Assembly: GCF_963678865.1 (NCBI RefSeq)
Contig: NZ_OY787459.1
Coordinates: 3,154,501 to 3,218,500, forward strand
Length of the DNA stretch: 64,000 nt
Origin: Maridesulfovibrio sp.
GTDB lineage: Bacteria > Desulfobacterota > Desulfovibrionia > Desulfovibrionales > Desulfovibrionaceae
Direction of reading: 5' to 3'
Each line of letters opens with the position of its first letter. Position 1 is the first letter of the stretch. The notes below the pieces were generated by a model, which worked only from the letters and a program-made list of their open reading frames with translations, was not told where the DNA came from and searched no databases. A program made the translations under genes and the position numbers. Positions 6,728-15,723 of the stretch are shown here, piece after piece.

Positions 6728-9463
6728 CTAAAAATCCATGCGCAGAACACCGAAAATGGAATGACTGTCCGTGGTTTCGCCATATTCACCGGCATAGCTC
6801 AATGTGAAGCTGGCATTTTTCTTGCCGAAAATAACGCCCAGTTCCGGAGTAAGACGATTGGAATCATTCTCCGTGGTCACCTGTGCCGAGGTGGTGGGCA
6901 GATACTGGCGTACGGTGATGTCGTTGCTCCCCAGTGAGTGGATAACACCAATCCCCGCGTAGGGTGTTACGAGCGTGTCCTCAATCTGAATGTCATACTT
7001 AACGCGTACTCCTAAAATTCCGTCAGCAAAGGTTTTGTCCAGAGTGTCGTAGGAAATGGCGTTGGTTGCATCCGTCTCACTGAATCCGGCTCGATGCAGA
7101 TGGGTAATGTTCAGCCCGATGCATGGCACAACCTCCCAGTCTTTGACTGGCTGCCAGTGATATCTGGCTGTAAACTGGTTGGAGGTAAGTATGGAATCGT
7201 AATCTCCCTTGGCGGTCTGCGACATGCCTGCATTACGGGATGATTCGTGGGTTGCATAGGTGGTGCTCAGGGTATCACTGAAGGTCCAATCCATGAACTT
7301 GTACCCCCCATACACTCCGGCGATATATAACTGTTGGACTTCGGAATCACCGGAAACAAAATCCGACCCGCTGAAATTGATCTGCGTAGCGCCTATTCCA
7401 CCCATAATGCCGAGAACCAGGTTTTCACCGAATTTGCGGTCCACGCCGATTTCCAGTCCTGCCATATACGAATCATAGCCCTCGCTGTCAGAATTGCCGT
7501 CTCTGGATCCACGGCTGAATACCGGCTGAAGGTACATACCCCAGGAGGTTTCGGGTTTGCGGGCATTGAGCAGCCCGACCAGAGAACCGCTGGAAGCGAC
7601 TAATATTTCTTTGTCGCTATCCTCCCCGCTGTCCGCAAGCATGGTTAAGTTTCGGCTTTGGGCCACATTGGCAAAGGCCTGAACTCCGGCCAGCGTTGCA
7701 GCGGTTCCGAGAGAGGATTCATCATTGTGGGGAGTGAAAGAAGTGGATACGGTCACTGTGCCTGATGCATCGTTGTCAGTACGGGTTACCGTGAAATTGG
7801 GATTGCTGGAAATAACGGACGCCGTGTTCAATGACGAGCTGGCAGAGAGAACTTGCGAGCTTGTGCTTATTGATTCGGCAGAAGGATCCACTTCAAGTGT
7901 ACCTTCAATAGTTGCGGTTGTAGCTGTTACGCTGGCTGAGCTTTGCCCATAGGCCGCTATGTTCAGTGTCCCCCCGTGATTTACAGTAAGATTGTTGGTG
8001 TTCAAGCTTGTATCACTGCCTATGCTCAGTTCGGCACCTGAATAGATATTTATGGAATTAAAGGCAGAGGCACTGGAACCTGCGCCCCAGATCCAACCAG
8101 CGGAGCTCTCGCCATCGCCCACTACCAGATTTTCAATATTGCTGAAAAGAGAAGATGTTGTGCCTGAACCCAACAATGTTAATGTATCAGTCCCTGCCCC
8201 CAGATCGACCTCACCGGTCAGGTTTGCGCCGGTGTCCAGAGTTACTTTATCGGCGTTATTTCCGGTTTTAATCGCATAGGCTGTGCCGCTGGTCGCTGTG
8301 GCCTTGATTGTTCCCGTTATATGCACATTTGTCGCGCCATCGGCGTACAAGGCGTATGCCGCGGTCGCACCCGTTGCCTCCACCGAACCCGAAATCAGCA
8401 TTGCCGTGTCGGTATTGCCGCCATTTAGTGTGCCGGATGAGTATAGGCTATAGGCATTGCCTCCTGCGGATGTCGTACTTACCGTTCCGGATAATGTACC
8501 AATACTTATACTGTCAGAATACAGGCCGTAGGCGGGAGCTTTGACGGTTGTAATGTTGCCGAAATTATCTGCGGTCACATACGTACCGCCGAGAGATTTT
8601 GTCGTTACGTTACCGGACAATGTGCCGATAGTAATTCCATCGTAGGGACTGTATAAGCCGTAAGCAGAACCATCGGCAGAGGTTGTACTCACTGTTCCGG
8701 ATAATGTCCCGATGTTTACGTTGCTATTCCCCAGTCCACGGGCAATTGCGCCTGTGTCATAGTTCAAGATAGAGATCCCGCCGCTGGAATTTATTCCATT
8801 AGTGTATACCTGTCGTTGACTTGAGACCGTACCGGAAGCTGTAGTACTCACTGTGCCGGAAAGTGTTGTGATGTTTGTGCTGCCACTGGCGTATATGCCG
8901 TAGGATTCGTTGTTTGAGGACGAGGCGCTTATCATCCCGGATAAGGTTGAGATGTCTATCTTTCCACGTCCGGCAGAACTTCCCGTAGCCCATAGACCGG
9001 CAGCTGCGGCATTGGTTCCCGTTGCGGTTATAGTCCCTGACAGTGTGCCGATATTCAAATTACCATCATTCTCGTCACCTTCAGCGTACAGGCCAAAAGC
9101 CTGCACCGCATTTTCGGCTGAGGCACTCACTGTTCCAGCTAGTGTTGTGATATTTATATCAGTAGAGTACAGGCCGTAGGAATGAAACCCGGTCCCTGTG
9201 GTCGTTGCGCTTACCTTGGTTCCAGTTCCCAGAAGGCCAATATTAAGTAACGATTCAGTGGAGTAAATACCGTACACGTCGGTGTCAGAATCCTCCACAG
9301 AGAACGTTTCCCCCGGAAGGTTTACAGTTTCAGTTGATGATACCTTCAAGGCATAGCTGGAACTGCCTGTTGCCATTGCCACGGCAGGGAAGCCAAAAGC
9401 CAGTATAAAAATAACAATTAAAGCAATAGAACTAAGCCGGTAGCATCCTGAAAATATCTTCAC
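6728..9463 (-). CDS. Autotransporter (type Va) outer-membrane beta-barrel protein
   Basis: The GTG start at 9463 has AAGGGG five bases upstream. A signal peptide (~31 residues, ending PAVAMA) leads to a ~600-residue passenger. It is built from imperfect repeats of the type AYGLYS-x-x-ISIGTLSGTVSTTS, Ser/Thr/Gly-rich and almost Cys-free, as expected for a beta-helix. The last ~270 residues form an autotransporter barrel, starting near ETSWGMYLQPVFSRGSRDG and ending in Phe (GVLRMDF), the outer-membrane sorting signature. The passenger would be displayed on the cell surface, perhaps as an adhesin or biofilm factor; substrate unknown. No protease catalytic motif was seen. A regulon promoter element lies at 9639-9658. 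Confidence 0.88.
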   Translation of the reverse strand: MKIFSGCYRLSSIALIVIFILAFGFPAVAMATGSSSYALKVSSTETVNLPGETFSVEDSDTDVYGIYSTESLLNIGLLGTGTKVSATTTGTGFHSYGLYSTDINITTLAGTVSASAENAVQAFGLYAEGDENDGNLNIGTLSGTITATGTNAAAAGLWATGSSAGRGKIDISTLSGMISASSSNNESYGIYASGSTNITTLSGTVSTTASGTVSSQRQVYTNGINSSGGISILNYDTGAIARGLGNSNVNIGTLSGTVSTTSADGSAYGLYSPYDGITIGTLSGNVTTKSLGGTYVTADNFGNITTVKAPAYGLYSDSISIGTLSGTVSTTSAGGNAYSLYSSGTLNGGNTDTAMLISGSVEATGATAAYALYADGATNVHITGTIKATATSGTAYAIKTGNNADKVTLDTGANLTGEVDLGAGTDTLTLLGSGTTSSLFSNIENLVVGDGESSAGWIWGAGSSASAFNSINIYSGAELSIGSDTSLNTNNLTVNHGGTLNIAAYGQSSASVTATTATIEGTLEVDPSAESISTSSQVLSASSSLNTASVISSNPNFTVTRTDNDASGTVTVSTSFTPHNDESSLGTAATLAGVQAFANVAQSRNLTMLADSGEDSDKEILVASSGSLVGLLNARKPETSWGMYLQPVFSRGSRDGNSDSEGYDSYMAGLEIGVDRKFGENLVLGIMGGIGATQINFSGSDFVSGDSEVQQLYIAGVYGGYKFMDWTFSDTLSTTYATHESSRNAGMSQTAKGDYDSILTSNQFTARYHWQPVKDWEVVPCIGLNITHLHRAGFSETDATNAISYDTLDKTFADGILGVRVKYDIQIEDTLVTPYAGIGVIHSLGSNDITVRQYLPTTSAQVTTENDSNRLTPELGVIFGKKNASFTLSYAGEYGETTDSHSIFGVLRMDF

Positions 9464-9611
9464 TTTTTCCCCTTCAGTACATCAAACAATTCTATGGCGT
9501 TATGTCAGAATAACATTTTCAGGCATGCGCACAGTCAACTGATTCAATGCTAAAATATATTCCCTGACCATAAACTTTCGAGACATATGGGATTAATTTA
9601 TTTTGGATGAA

Positions 9612-9658
9612 GATATACCGAAGGATGAAGGGCATGTCTGTCCGTCAAAAGACTTACA
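9612..9658 (-). promoter_or_regulatory. Palindromic promoter element, site 3 (autotransporter)
   Basis: The element at 9639-9658 reads TGTAAGTCTTTTGACGGACA toward the gene, then GAC. The -10-like TATATC is at 9612-9617, 21 bp on. The start codon lies about 150 bp downstream, leaving a long leader. Confidence 0.68.
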
Positions 9659-9764
9659 ACTGCACTTGCTTAAAATAATTGCGGATGGAAAATGGTTCAG
9701 CCTGCATGCTCGTGCCCTGAACGCCATGTGAAATAATACTTCGTAAGTGGGGGCGATAAATCAA

Positions 9765-10388
9765 TTATGAAGCCGAGATCGCGTGTTTGCGCAATTCCTT
9801 CCTGCCTTTCAAATCAAATTTACTGACCATTCGATTGCAATATGTCTCTACCGTACGGCGGCTCAGTCCCAGTTTGTCTGCAATTTCAGTATTCCCGAAT
9901 CCCTGTCCCATCAGGCTGAATATCTGTCTCTCCCGGTCACTCAAAGACTCTTCCAGTCTCTCTTCTTTTTCGTTTTGCGCCAAGCATTGAGCAACGCAGG
10001 GACTGAGGTATCTTTTTCCCGCAGTAACATGATCTATTGCCTCGAAAAGGATATCCGCGTCTTCCTGTTTGGACACGTAGCCCAGAGCACCGCTACGAAA
10101 AGCACGATCAATCAATCCGGCCTCTTCATGCATTGAATAGACCAAGGCTGCGATATGGAGTCTTTCGAGATCAGGAAGCAGGTCAAGCCCGCTTCCATCC
10201 TGAAGAGACAGGTCAAGCAGGGCTATATCAAAATTATGCTGGTCTAAAACTTTCCGGGCCTCGGCGATGCTGTTAACCTCAGCGGATATCCGATGCTGAC
10301 GTGTGCCCAGAAGGATTCCCAATCCTTTTCGGATAGCAGGATGATCGTCAATGAGAATTAATCTTAGGGAAGAAGGATTATCTGTCAT
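9765..10388 (-). CDS. NarL/LuxR-type response regulator
   Basis: This 207-residue protein has an N-terminal receiver (acidic pair D14-D15, phospho-acceptor D59 in LLDLSLQDGSG, switch Ser in VYSMHE, Lys in YVSKQ). The C-terminal LuxR-type helix-turn-helix follows (~residues 140-205: SLSDRERQIFSLMGQGFGNTEIADKLGLS, shown here only as landmarks SDRERQ and LGLSRRTVETY). Its start overlaps the end of the upstream kinase by 11 bp, so the two are translationally coupled partners. LuxR-type dimers bind ~20-bp dyads, which makes this protein the best local candidate to bind the six palindromic elements nearby. That assignment is inference. Confidence 0.93.
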   Translation of the reverse strand: MTDNPSSLRLILIDDHPAIRKGLGILLGTRQHRISAEVNSIAEARKVLDQHNFDIALLDLSLQDGSGLDLLPDLERLHIAALVYSMHEEAGLIDRAFRSGALGYVSKQEDADILFEAIDHVTAGKRYLSPCVAQCLAQNEKEERLEESLSDRERQIFSLMGQGFGNTEIADKLGLSRRTVETYCNRMVSKFDLKGRKELRKHAISAS

Positions 10389-12381
10389 TATCCACCTCGA
10401 AATTTTTATTTGATTTAACGCATGTGGCTGTACATCTGACTACGGTACCGCCTAAGGGGCTTTTTTCTATTATCAGTTGCGCACCGATTACTTTTGCCCT
10501 GTGGTACATGATACTTGTACCGAGTCCTCCGTCTTCATTTTTCGAAGCACTTCGTCCTACTCCGTCGTCACTTACTGTCAGGGCAATCCTATCGGCTTTG
10601 CAACAATTCAGTTGAACATGGATATTTTTAGCCTCTGAGTGTTTCGCTGCGTTAGTGAGCGCCTCCTGAGCTATACGGTACAAGGCAGTTATGTTTTCAT
10701 TCATACATTCTTCGCATGGGCAATTTTGGTTAAAGGTAACCCGTATGCCTGTTGCCTTGGCGATGCTACGGACCAGAGCCTCCAACGAAGGGCCGGAATT
10801 TCCATGTTCAACAGGCCACAGTCCTCGGGCTATCTTGTATGCCTCGTGAGTTGACGTCTTTAAAATTTCCGCTAATTCTGCCAACTCAGGACCGTCTTTG
10901 TCTTCTACATGTTCATATGACATGGCTATGGCGCGCAGCCGCGCACCGGTCAATTGCTGACAAAGGCTGTCATGCAATTCGCGGCTGAGCTGACGGCGTT
11001 CTTCCTCACTGATGCTGACAATTTTTTTCTCCAGCCTGTTTCTTTCTTCCATTTCTTTATGCAGTGACTGGTTTTTCTGCTCTAATTCAACGGAAAGGCG
11101 TTCCACAGAACTAAACGCATTGGAGAAAAGTTTGGATAATACCAGCGATTGAGAAAGTATAAATAAGCAAACAGCAGGTTCGACCAAATACACTGATTTT
11201 ATGATTCCCATATGGACTAAAGGATCGTTAATGCCTGCGACAAACTGGATAATCAACCCGGTCAACAGGATTCTTGCGCCGGTCCGCTTACGTTTTACAC
11301 ACAGGGAAACCCGGTGCAGGTAATATGCAGCATAGAGAAAAGTCTGTAGCAGACAAACTGCAATAAACCAGTAAAGCGGGAGACCGGGTGCAAAGATAAG
11401 CAAAACAGAGAAAATAACGATTCTGGCATCCAATAAGTAGACGGGGAAAGAATGAAATTCATTTGGGTATATAGTCTTAAGAAAACGGTACAGCAGTGAC
11501 GCCCAGCAGACAAAGCAGGTCAGGGAAAAAACTTCCATGGAGACCGAATTCCATCCGGGAAGTAGAAGGGAAATAACCCAGCGGGATGAGTTGGAAGTCA
11601 CGCTGTAGCCGACTACCAACAAGCAGTAGAGGCCGAAGTATAAGGGAGCTACGTCGCGTTTACGCCATAAGTAAAGTACAAGATGATATATCCCCATAAT
11701 CAGCATGCATCCGGCGAAAAACAGTGAAATGGCCCAGTCCCGTGTCTGCATAGCTTCCAACGGTCCGGGGCGGGCAATGAGGATCGGTTCACTAATCCCC
11801 CCCCTGCGAAAATGATAATTGGAGACCTGTAGAACCAGATCGATTGGCTGTCCCTGCAGCGAGACTTCCGCCAGTTTTAATGTTCGGGCAGGAGTTTCAG
11901 TCTCAGACGATTTTCCCGGCAGTCCGCTCTGTGCTATCAGCTCGCCGTTGGCCCATAATTTATAAGCCTCGTGGATGTCGAAAATACGCAGAGTCAACCG
12001 ATCAACAGATTGATCCGTAAACAATTTCAGCCGGAATGTGGCCTGCCCGGTACTGCCGAGGCGTTTTCCTTCAACAAGATGTCCCCGCCATGTTCCGGGC
12101 AGAGAAAAAAAACCGGACATTTCGGGTAAGTTGTTTTCCGGGCTGAATTTCTCCGGCGTCAGCAACCTGTCCCAGTAAAATTCCCATTCTCCATTAAGCG
12201 CAAATATCCTTCCTCCGGAAAGATCCTGCCCACGCAGATCAATTACTCCACGCTCCGCGTGAAGTTTTTTATCAGGCCTATCTGCAGTACAGCCTGTTAA
12301 GCCCAGCACTATCACTGTTATTAAAATGAATACGATCTTATGGTGTTTCCATTTTAGAATAGGGAAAATATTATTTAGCAC
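10378..12381 (-). CDS. 7TMR-DISM sensor histidine kinase (NarX/HisKA_3 type)
   Basis: Domains in order, numbered from the GTG at 12381: signal segment with a lipobox (VLGLTGC, Cys31), an extracellular 7TMR-DISM jelly-roll (~45-205), seven membrane helices (~215-425), a coiled coil, and the HisKA_3 dimerisation domain. The phospho-acceptor is His470 in SRELHDSL. An ATPase domain follows, with the N box AQEALTNAAKH and G boxes DDGVG and GGLG. It should sense an envelope or sugar-like ligand and phosphorylate the coupled NarL-type regulator. The open frame extends to a TTG at 12453, but AGGA lies nine bases before the GTG at 12381, which also yields a normal lipoprotein signal. I prefer that start. 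Confidence 0.85.
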   Translation of the reverse strand: MLNNIFPILKWKHHKIVFILITVIVLGLTGCTADRPDKKLHAERGVIDLRGQDLSGGRIFALNGEWEFYWDRLLTPEKFSPENNLPEMSGFFSLPGTWRGHLVEGKRLGSTGQATFRLKLFTDQSVDRLTLRIFDIHEAYKLWANGELIAQSGLPGKSSETETPARTLKLAEVSLQGQPIDLVLQVSNYHFRRGGISEPILIARPGPLEAMQTRDWAISLFFAGCMLIMGIYHLVLYLWRKRDVAPLYFGLYCLLVVGYSVTSNSSRWVISLLLPGWNSVSMEVFSLTCFVCWASLLYRFLKTIYPNEFHSFPVYLLDARIVIFSVLLIFAPGLPLYWFIAVCLLQTFLYAAYYLHRVSLCVKRKRTGARILLTGLIIQFVAGINDPLVHMGIIKSVYLVEPAVCLFILSQSLVLSKLFSNAFSSVERLSVELEQKNQSLHKEMEERNRLEKKIVSISEEERRQLSRELHDSLCQQLTGARLRAIAMSYEHVEDKDGPELAELAEILKTSTHEAYKIARGLWPVEHGNSGPSLEALVRSIAKATGIRVTFNQNCPCEECMNENITALYRIAQEALTNAAKHSEAKNIHVQLNCCKADRIALTVSDDGVGRSASKNEDGGLGTSIMYHRAKVIGAQLIIEKSPLGGTVVRCTATCVKSNKNFEVDNDR

Positions 12382-12495
12382 AACATGATATCCTGAGATG
12401 ATTGCTAACAACTGAGTCTTTGAACAGCATTTCTTGTAAACGTGACCATACAAAAGCAGAGCAGGACAGACAACTTCTATATAAAAGCAGGGCTG

Positions 12496-12542
12496 CGTCC
12501 GTACTTTGGCGGACAGACTCGTGCATAATTCTATGTTATTTG
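12496..12542 (+). promoter_or_regulatory. Palindromic promoter element, site 4 (NlpC/P60 gene)
   Basis: The element at 12496-12515 reads CGTCCGTACTTTGGCGGACA on the plus strand, followed by GAC. Its arms GTCCG and CGGAC are perfectly symmetrical. The weak -10-like TATTTG is at 12537-12542, 21 bp on. Orientation and spacing point to the NlpC/P60 gene at 12597, not to the divergent kinase gene. Confidence 0.65.
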
Positions 12543-12596
12543 TTAATTCTGTTTTGATAAACTGAAAATCTTTAAGTCCTGTTTGGAGATTTTATA

Positions 12597-13121
12597 ATGA
12601 AGCTTTCATTATTGTTTATGCTTCTACTACTTGTCGTAAGTGGGTGTACCACTACGTCTGCCCCGTCGCCCAAACGTCAGGCATATGAATCGGCAAAAAT
12701 AATTTCAGCAACCAAAATAGGACGGGCAAGTAAAGTCACTCGAACGTCAAAAGGCTCCAGAGTCGTCAGCACAGCCAGATCCCTTCTTGGTATACCCTAC
12801 AAATGGGGAGGACGTTCTCCCCAAACCGGCTTCGACTGTTCTGGTTTCGTCTGGTACGTATTCAATCAGTACGGGATCAATCTGCCGCGCTCCTCATCGC
12901 AATTATTGTCTGTAGGTCGCCCTGCTGATAAATCTTCAATCCGTCCCGGCGATATTCTCATTTACAAGGTGAGCAAGAAAGGTAAATCCCTCCACGCCGC
13001 CATTGCGACCGGAAGCGGGACCTTTGTGCATTCACCCAGTTCCGGTAAGACTGTAAGCGAGGTGTCGATGTCGGGACCGTACTGGCGAGGACGTCTTATC
13101 GGAGTCAGAAGGGTTCTTTAA
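12597..13121 (+). CDS. NlpC/P60-family peptidoglycan endopeptidase lipoprotein
   Basis: This 174-residue lipoprotein has a signal ending LVVSGC (lipid-modified Cys17) and a Ser/Thr/Lys linker. An NlpC/P60 domain spans ~55-174, with GIPYKWGG and then the catalytic Cys81 in FDCSGFVWYV, His133 in LHAAIATG and a second His145 as the third polar residue. Family members cut stem peptides between D-Glu and diamino acid, as E. coli Spr/MepS does. It probably acts at the outer-membrane inner leaflet on the cell wall. The gene stands alone on the plus strand behind regulon site 4 and converges with the gene ending at 13130. Confidence 0.92.
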   Translation: MKLSLLFMLLLLVVSGCTTTSAPSPKRQAYESAKIISATKIGRASKVTRTSKGSRVVSTARSLLGIPYKWGGRSPQTGFDCSGFVWYVFNQYGINLPRSSSQLLSVGRPADKSSIRPGDILIYKVSKKGKSLHAAIATGSGTFVHSPSSGKTVSEVSMSGPYWRGRLIGVRRVL

Positions 13122-13129
13122 TCCGGTTA

Positions 13130-14461
13130 TCAGTAGAGATTGCGAAGCGGCAATATCCCCGCTTCCCTTGCCCCGTTGATACTGATGTAAGTTACAGCCG
13201 AAGGATTATCGTTGTATTCATTGATTTGTTCAATGCCGGAATCCTTAGCCTGCTCCAGATCGCAACTGGCCAGAAGGGTTGTTTCTATGGGAATCACAGG
13301 AGAGTCTTTTTCCGCACTGCTGGAAACACCGACCATCATATGATTCGGCAGAAGAATCAGATAGGCATCCAAACCGATTTTTCTGAAAATAGAAGCCAGC
13401 AGCACAGCTCCGTCAGCACAGTTGGCCTGCGCTCCACGGGTAGAATCTCCCACAAGGCGAACATGCTGCACAGCTACCACATCAGATTCCACCGATGTTG
13501 TCGAGATGGAACTGTATTTGAATCCTTTGTCCTGCAGGGCTTTCCAGATTGCTTTCAGTTGAAGTGCAACGTCACTCTCTTCACCTTGATAACCGATAAA
13601 AGCGTCAACATAACCCTTGTGCAAAGCCTCGCTGAGTATTTCGTCGATGATAGGGTCTCCCTCGTTGACATATGCAGCAAACATCTCCGACCAATCTTCA
13701 AAGCGTTGGCCTCCGTTTGTGTATAATCCGAAAAAACAGTCGTTTACAGAACGCACAATAACTGTCTGCGTATGCTCGCCGACCTCTTCTCCATTAACGA
13801 AAACTTTTGCTGTGATATCCTCGGGATAGGGCTGGCGAATGGATAATAATTTTTCATATTCGTACTTCAGGTGCGGACTTATTTCATAAACATTCTCAGC
13901 ATCGGGAAGGGTGACGGTCATTCTGGAAGGGCGGATGAGCTTGGTGCTTGTTATTTCTACGGTTACCCTGTCACCGGGATTCACTGCACGGATGAAGACC
14001 GAGGCCATTGCCAATGGAGATCCAAAAGTCTTTGAATCCCGTTGAACCCCGATGTTTTCCGGATCAAGAGTGGATAGGGCGATAATAGCAGCAGGAAAAA
14101 TCTGATCATCAAGGCCGAAAGCAAGAAGCCAGTCTCCCGGCGCAAAGTTCTTATCGTCATTACCGGCTTCCTGTTGAGTTTCAGGGGATGCGGCCTCACT
14201 TGTTGTGCTGGCTTCTTCCTGCGGTGCAGAGGGAGTTGTTTTTCCAACGGAACTTGTAAGATCGGTATCGGTGAACAATTCGCCCGCTACTGTTTTATGA
14301 CCATCTGTTTCCCGCTGATTACTGACATCCCAGCCCGCGAAAGCCTCACTGGAAATCAAGAACAGCACCACGATTAACACGGCCTGTATTGTCATATTTA
14401 TCCGGCGATTGTAATTGGCGACTTTGCCGGAAGTTATAAGGCCGTTGAAGAGAAGCCCCAT
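13130..14461 (-). CDS. Exported transglutaminase-like protein
   Basis: I chose the ATG at 14461 because GGAG sits six bases upstream; a signal-like helix follows (MTIQAVLIVVLFLISSEAFAG). An acidic, low-complexity stretch comes next, then a beta-rich region. The C-terminal half has a transglutaminase-like core: Cys in GAQANCADGAVLLASIF, His in LLPNHMMVGV, and an acidic residue in IPIETTLL. That Cys-His-Asp/Glu order is typical of transglutaminase-core peptidases. The protein would be periplasmic or membrane-anchored; its substrate is unknown. It starts a minus-strand series with the next two genes (gaps of 35 and 75 bp), suggesting one envelope operon. The family assignment rests on the triad only. 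Confidence 0.65.
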   Translation of the reverse strand: MGLLFNGLITSGKVANYNRRINMTIQAVLIVVLFLISSEAFAGWDVSNQRETDGHKTVAGELFTDTDLTSSVGKTTPSAPQEEASTTSEAASPETQQEAGNDDKNFAPGDWLLAFGLDDQIFPAAIIALSTLDPENIGVQRDSKTFGSPLAMASVFIRAVNPGDRVTVEITSTKLIRPSRMTVTLPDAENVYEISPHLKYEYEKLLSIRQPYPEDITAKVFVNGEEVGEHTQTVIVRSVNDCFFGLYTNGGQRFEDWSEMFAAYVNEGDPIIDEILSEALHKGYVDAFIGYQGEESDVALQLKAIWKALQDKGFKYSSISTTSVESDVVAVQHVRLVGDSTRGAQANCADGAVLLASIFRKIGLDAYLILLPNHMMVGVSSSAEKDSPVIPIETTLLASCDLEQAKDSGIEQINEYNDNPSAVTYISINGAREAGILPLRNLY

Positions 14462-14496
14462 ATTACACTCCATTAATTTAAATCATTCCTAACAAG

Positions 14497-15648
14497 CTAA
14501 TCGTCTGCACCATCTGCCAGAGTTGCAATCGTCTCGACCTTGTCTCTTTGCGCTTGACGGGCGACCATTACAGCCATTCCGGCCATGAGCGGCAGGTATT
14601 CTGGAGCACTGACCGATATGATAAAGTTATCAAAAATAACGTTGCCCAAATCAATGTTCAGCTTTCTGGCAACTGTCCCGATCTGCTTGCCATCAAGCTT
14701 AACCTGATAGTTGGAACCAATGGTGGCATTCATGCTTCGCAGCTCCAACCGGCCGAGAGATGTGTCGCCGACAAAATGAACATGGTGAAAAATAAACCGT
14801 TTCTTGAGTCGACCTATTTTCTGCCCTTTTTCAAATAGATCGTAAGTGGGCATGAAATGGAATATCCGCTTGGTCAGACTGAATAGTTCTTCTTCGTTGC
14901 CCGGTTTTGTGATGGAAAAAGTTTTACAGGGAACCAGCGCTTTCACTTCCAGTGTTTCGTTCTCGTCAACATCGAACATGGCGAACTCCTGTCCGGTCCA
15001 GCTGAAATCTTCCTCAAAGATATAAATTTTCTCATCCTGATCAATTCCAAGGGGAGTCAGATCGGCTATACCCGTATCCACGAAGTCCTGAACCCGCTTA
15101 GCCAATTCCGGGAGAATGCAGGCGCTGACAAATGAATAGCGGATGACGTCTTCCAGAGTTTCCGGTTCCGGCTGGGAATCCAATCTCCATTTATCTGCTT
15201 CGCCAAACTTAATAAATGATGGTCTGTCGCTGAAGGCTACGTTGATGCTCCCTTTTCCGAATGTGTCGATGTAAACATACTCGCCATACACGTCGGGGCC
15301 GAAGATAATTACCTTGTTCCTGATACTCTTTATTTTGCCGATCCAAGGTTTCCCGAGGATTGTCTCCAGCCCCTCAAAGGCGTTAAAAACGGCATCCAGC
15401 CCGACTTCTTTCGAGTTGGTAACCATTTTAACTGTATCGTTCATAGAGTTGTAGATGCTCGCACAGGCAAACTGAAGGCAGGTGAAGGAAGCGATTAACA
15501 GAAGAGTTGCATACGTAGTGTACAGAGTCATCTCCGAATCTGTATCGACAATAAACGCAAGATAGAAATAGTAACAGGAAAATGCAAAGGACCCAAAAGT
15601 GGCGAGCCACAACAATATCTTAACTAATATGGATTTTAATAAATGCAT
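14497..15648 (-). CDS. Conserved membrane protein of unknown function
   Basis: This 383-residue protein begins with two membrane segments (~8-30 and 40-62), followed by a large soluble region. That region is beta-rich and acidic (IYIFEEDFSWTGQEFAMFD), contains a long section reading as one or two repeated barrel-like units, and ends with a hydrophobic stretch (LPLMAGMAVMVARQAQRD). A scramblase- or DUF-type phospholipid-associated fold is possible, but I cannot name a family. It lies between the transglutaminase-like gene and the asmA-like gene on the same strand. A role in envelope maintenance is inferred from neighbours only. The start lacks a strong ribosome site. Confidence 0.75.
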   Translation of the reverse strand: MHLLKSILVKILLWLATFGSFAFSCYYFYLAFIVDTDSEMTLYTTYATLLLIASFTCLQFACASIYNSMNDTVKMVTNSKEVGLDAVFNAFEGLETILGKPWIGKIKSIRNKVIIFGPDVYGEYVYIDTFGKGSINVAFSDRPSFIKFGEADKWRLDSQPEPETLEDVIRYSFVSACILPELAKRVQDFVDTGIADLTPLGIDQDEKIYIFEEDFSWTGQEFAMFDVDENETLEVKALVPCKTFSITKPGNEEELFSLTKRIFHFMPTYDLFEKGQKIGRLKKRFIFHHVHFVGDTSLGRLELRSMNATIGSNYQVKLDGKQIGTVARKLNIDLGNVIFDNFIISVSAPEYLPLMAGMAVMVARQAQRDKVETIATLADGADD

Positions 15649-15723
15649 GTCTTGTTCGCTGTCTGTAGCCGGGTTGAATTATTAATTAAAGTTTTCCTGT
15701 TTACGATTGATAACAATGCAGGA

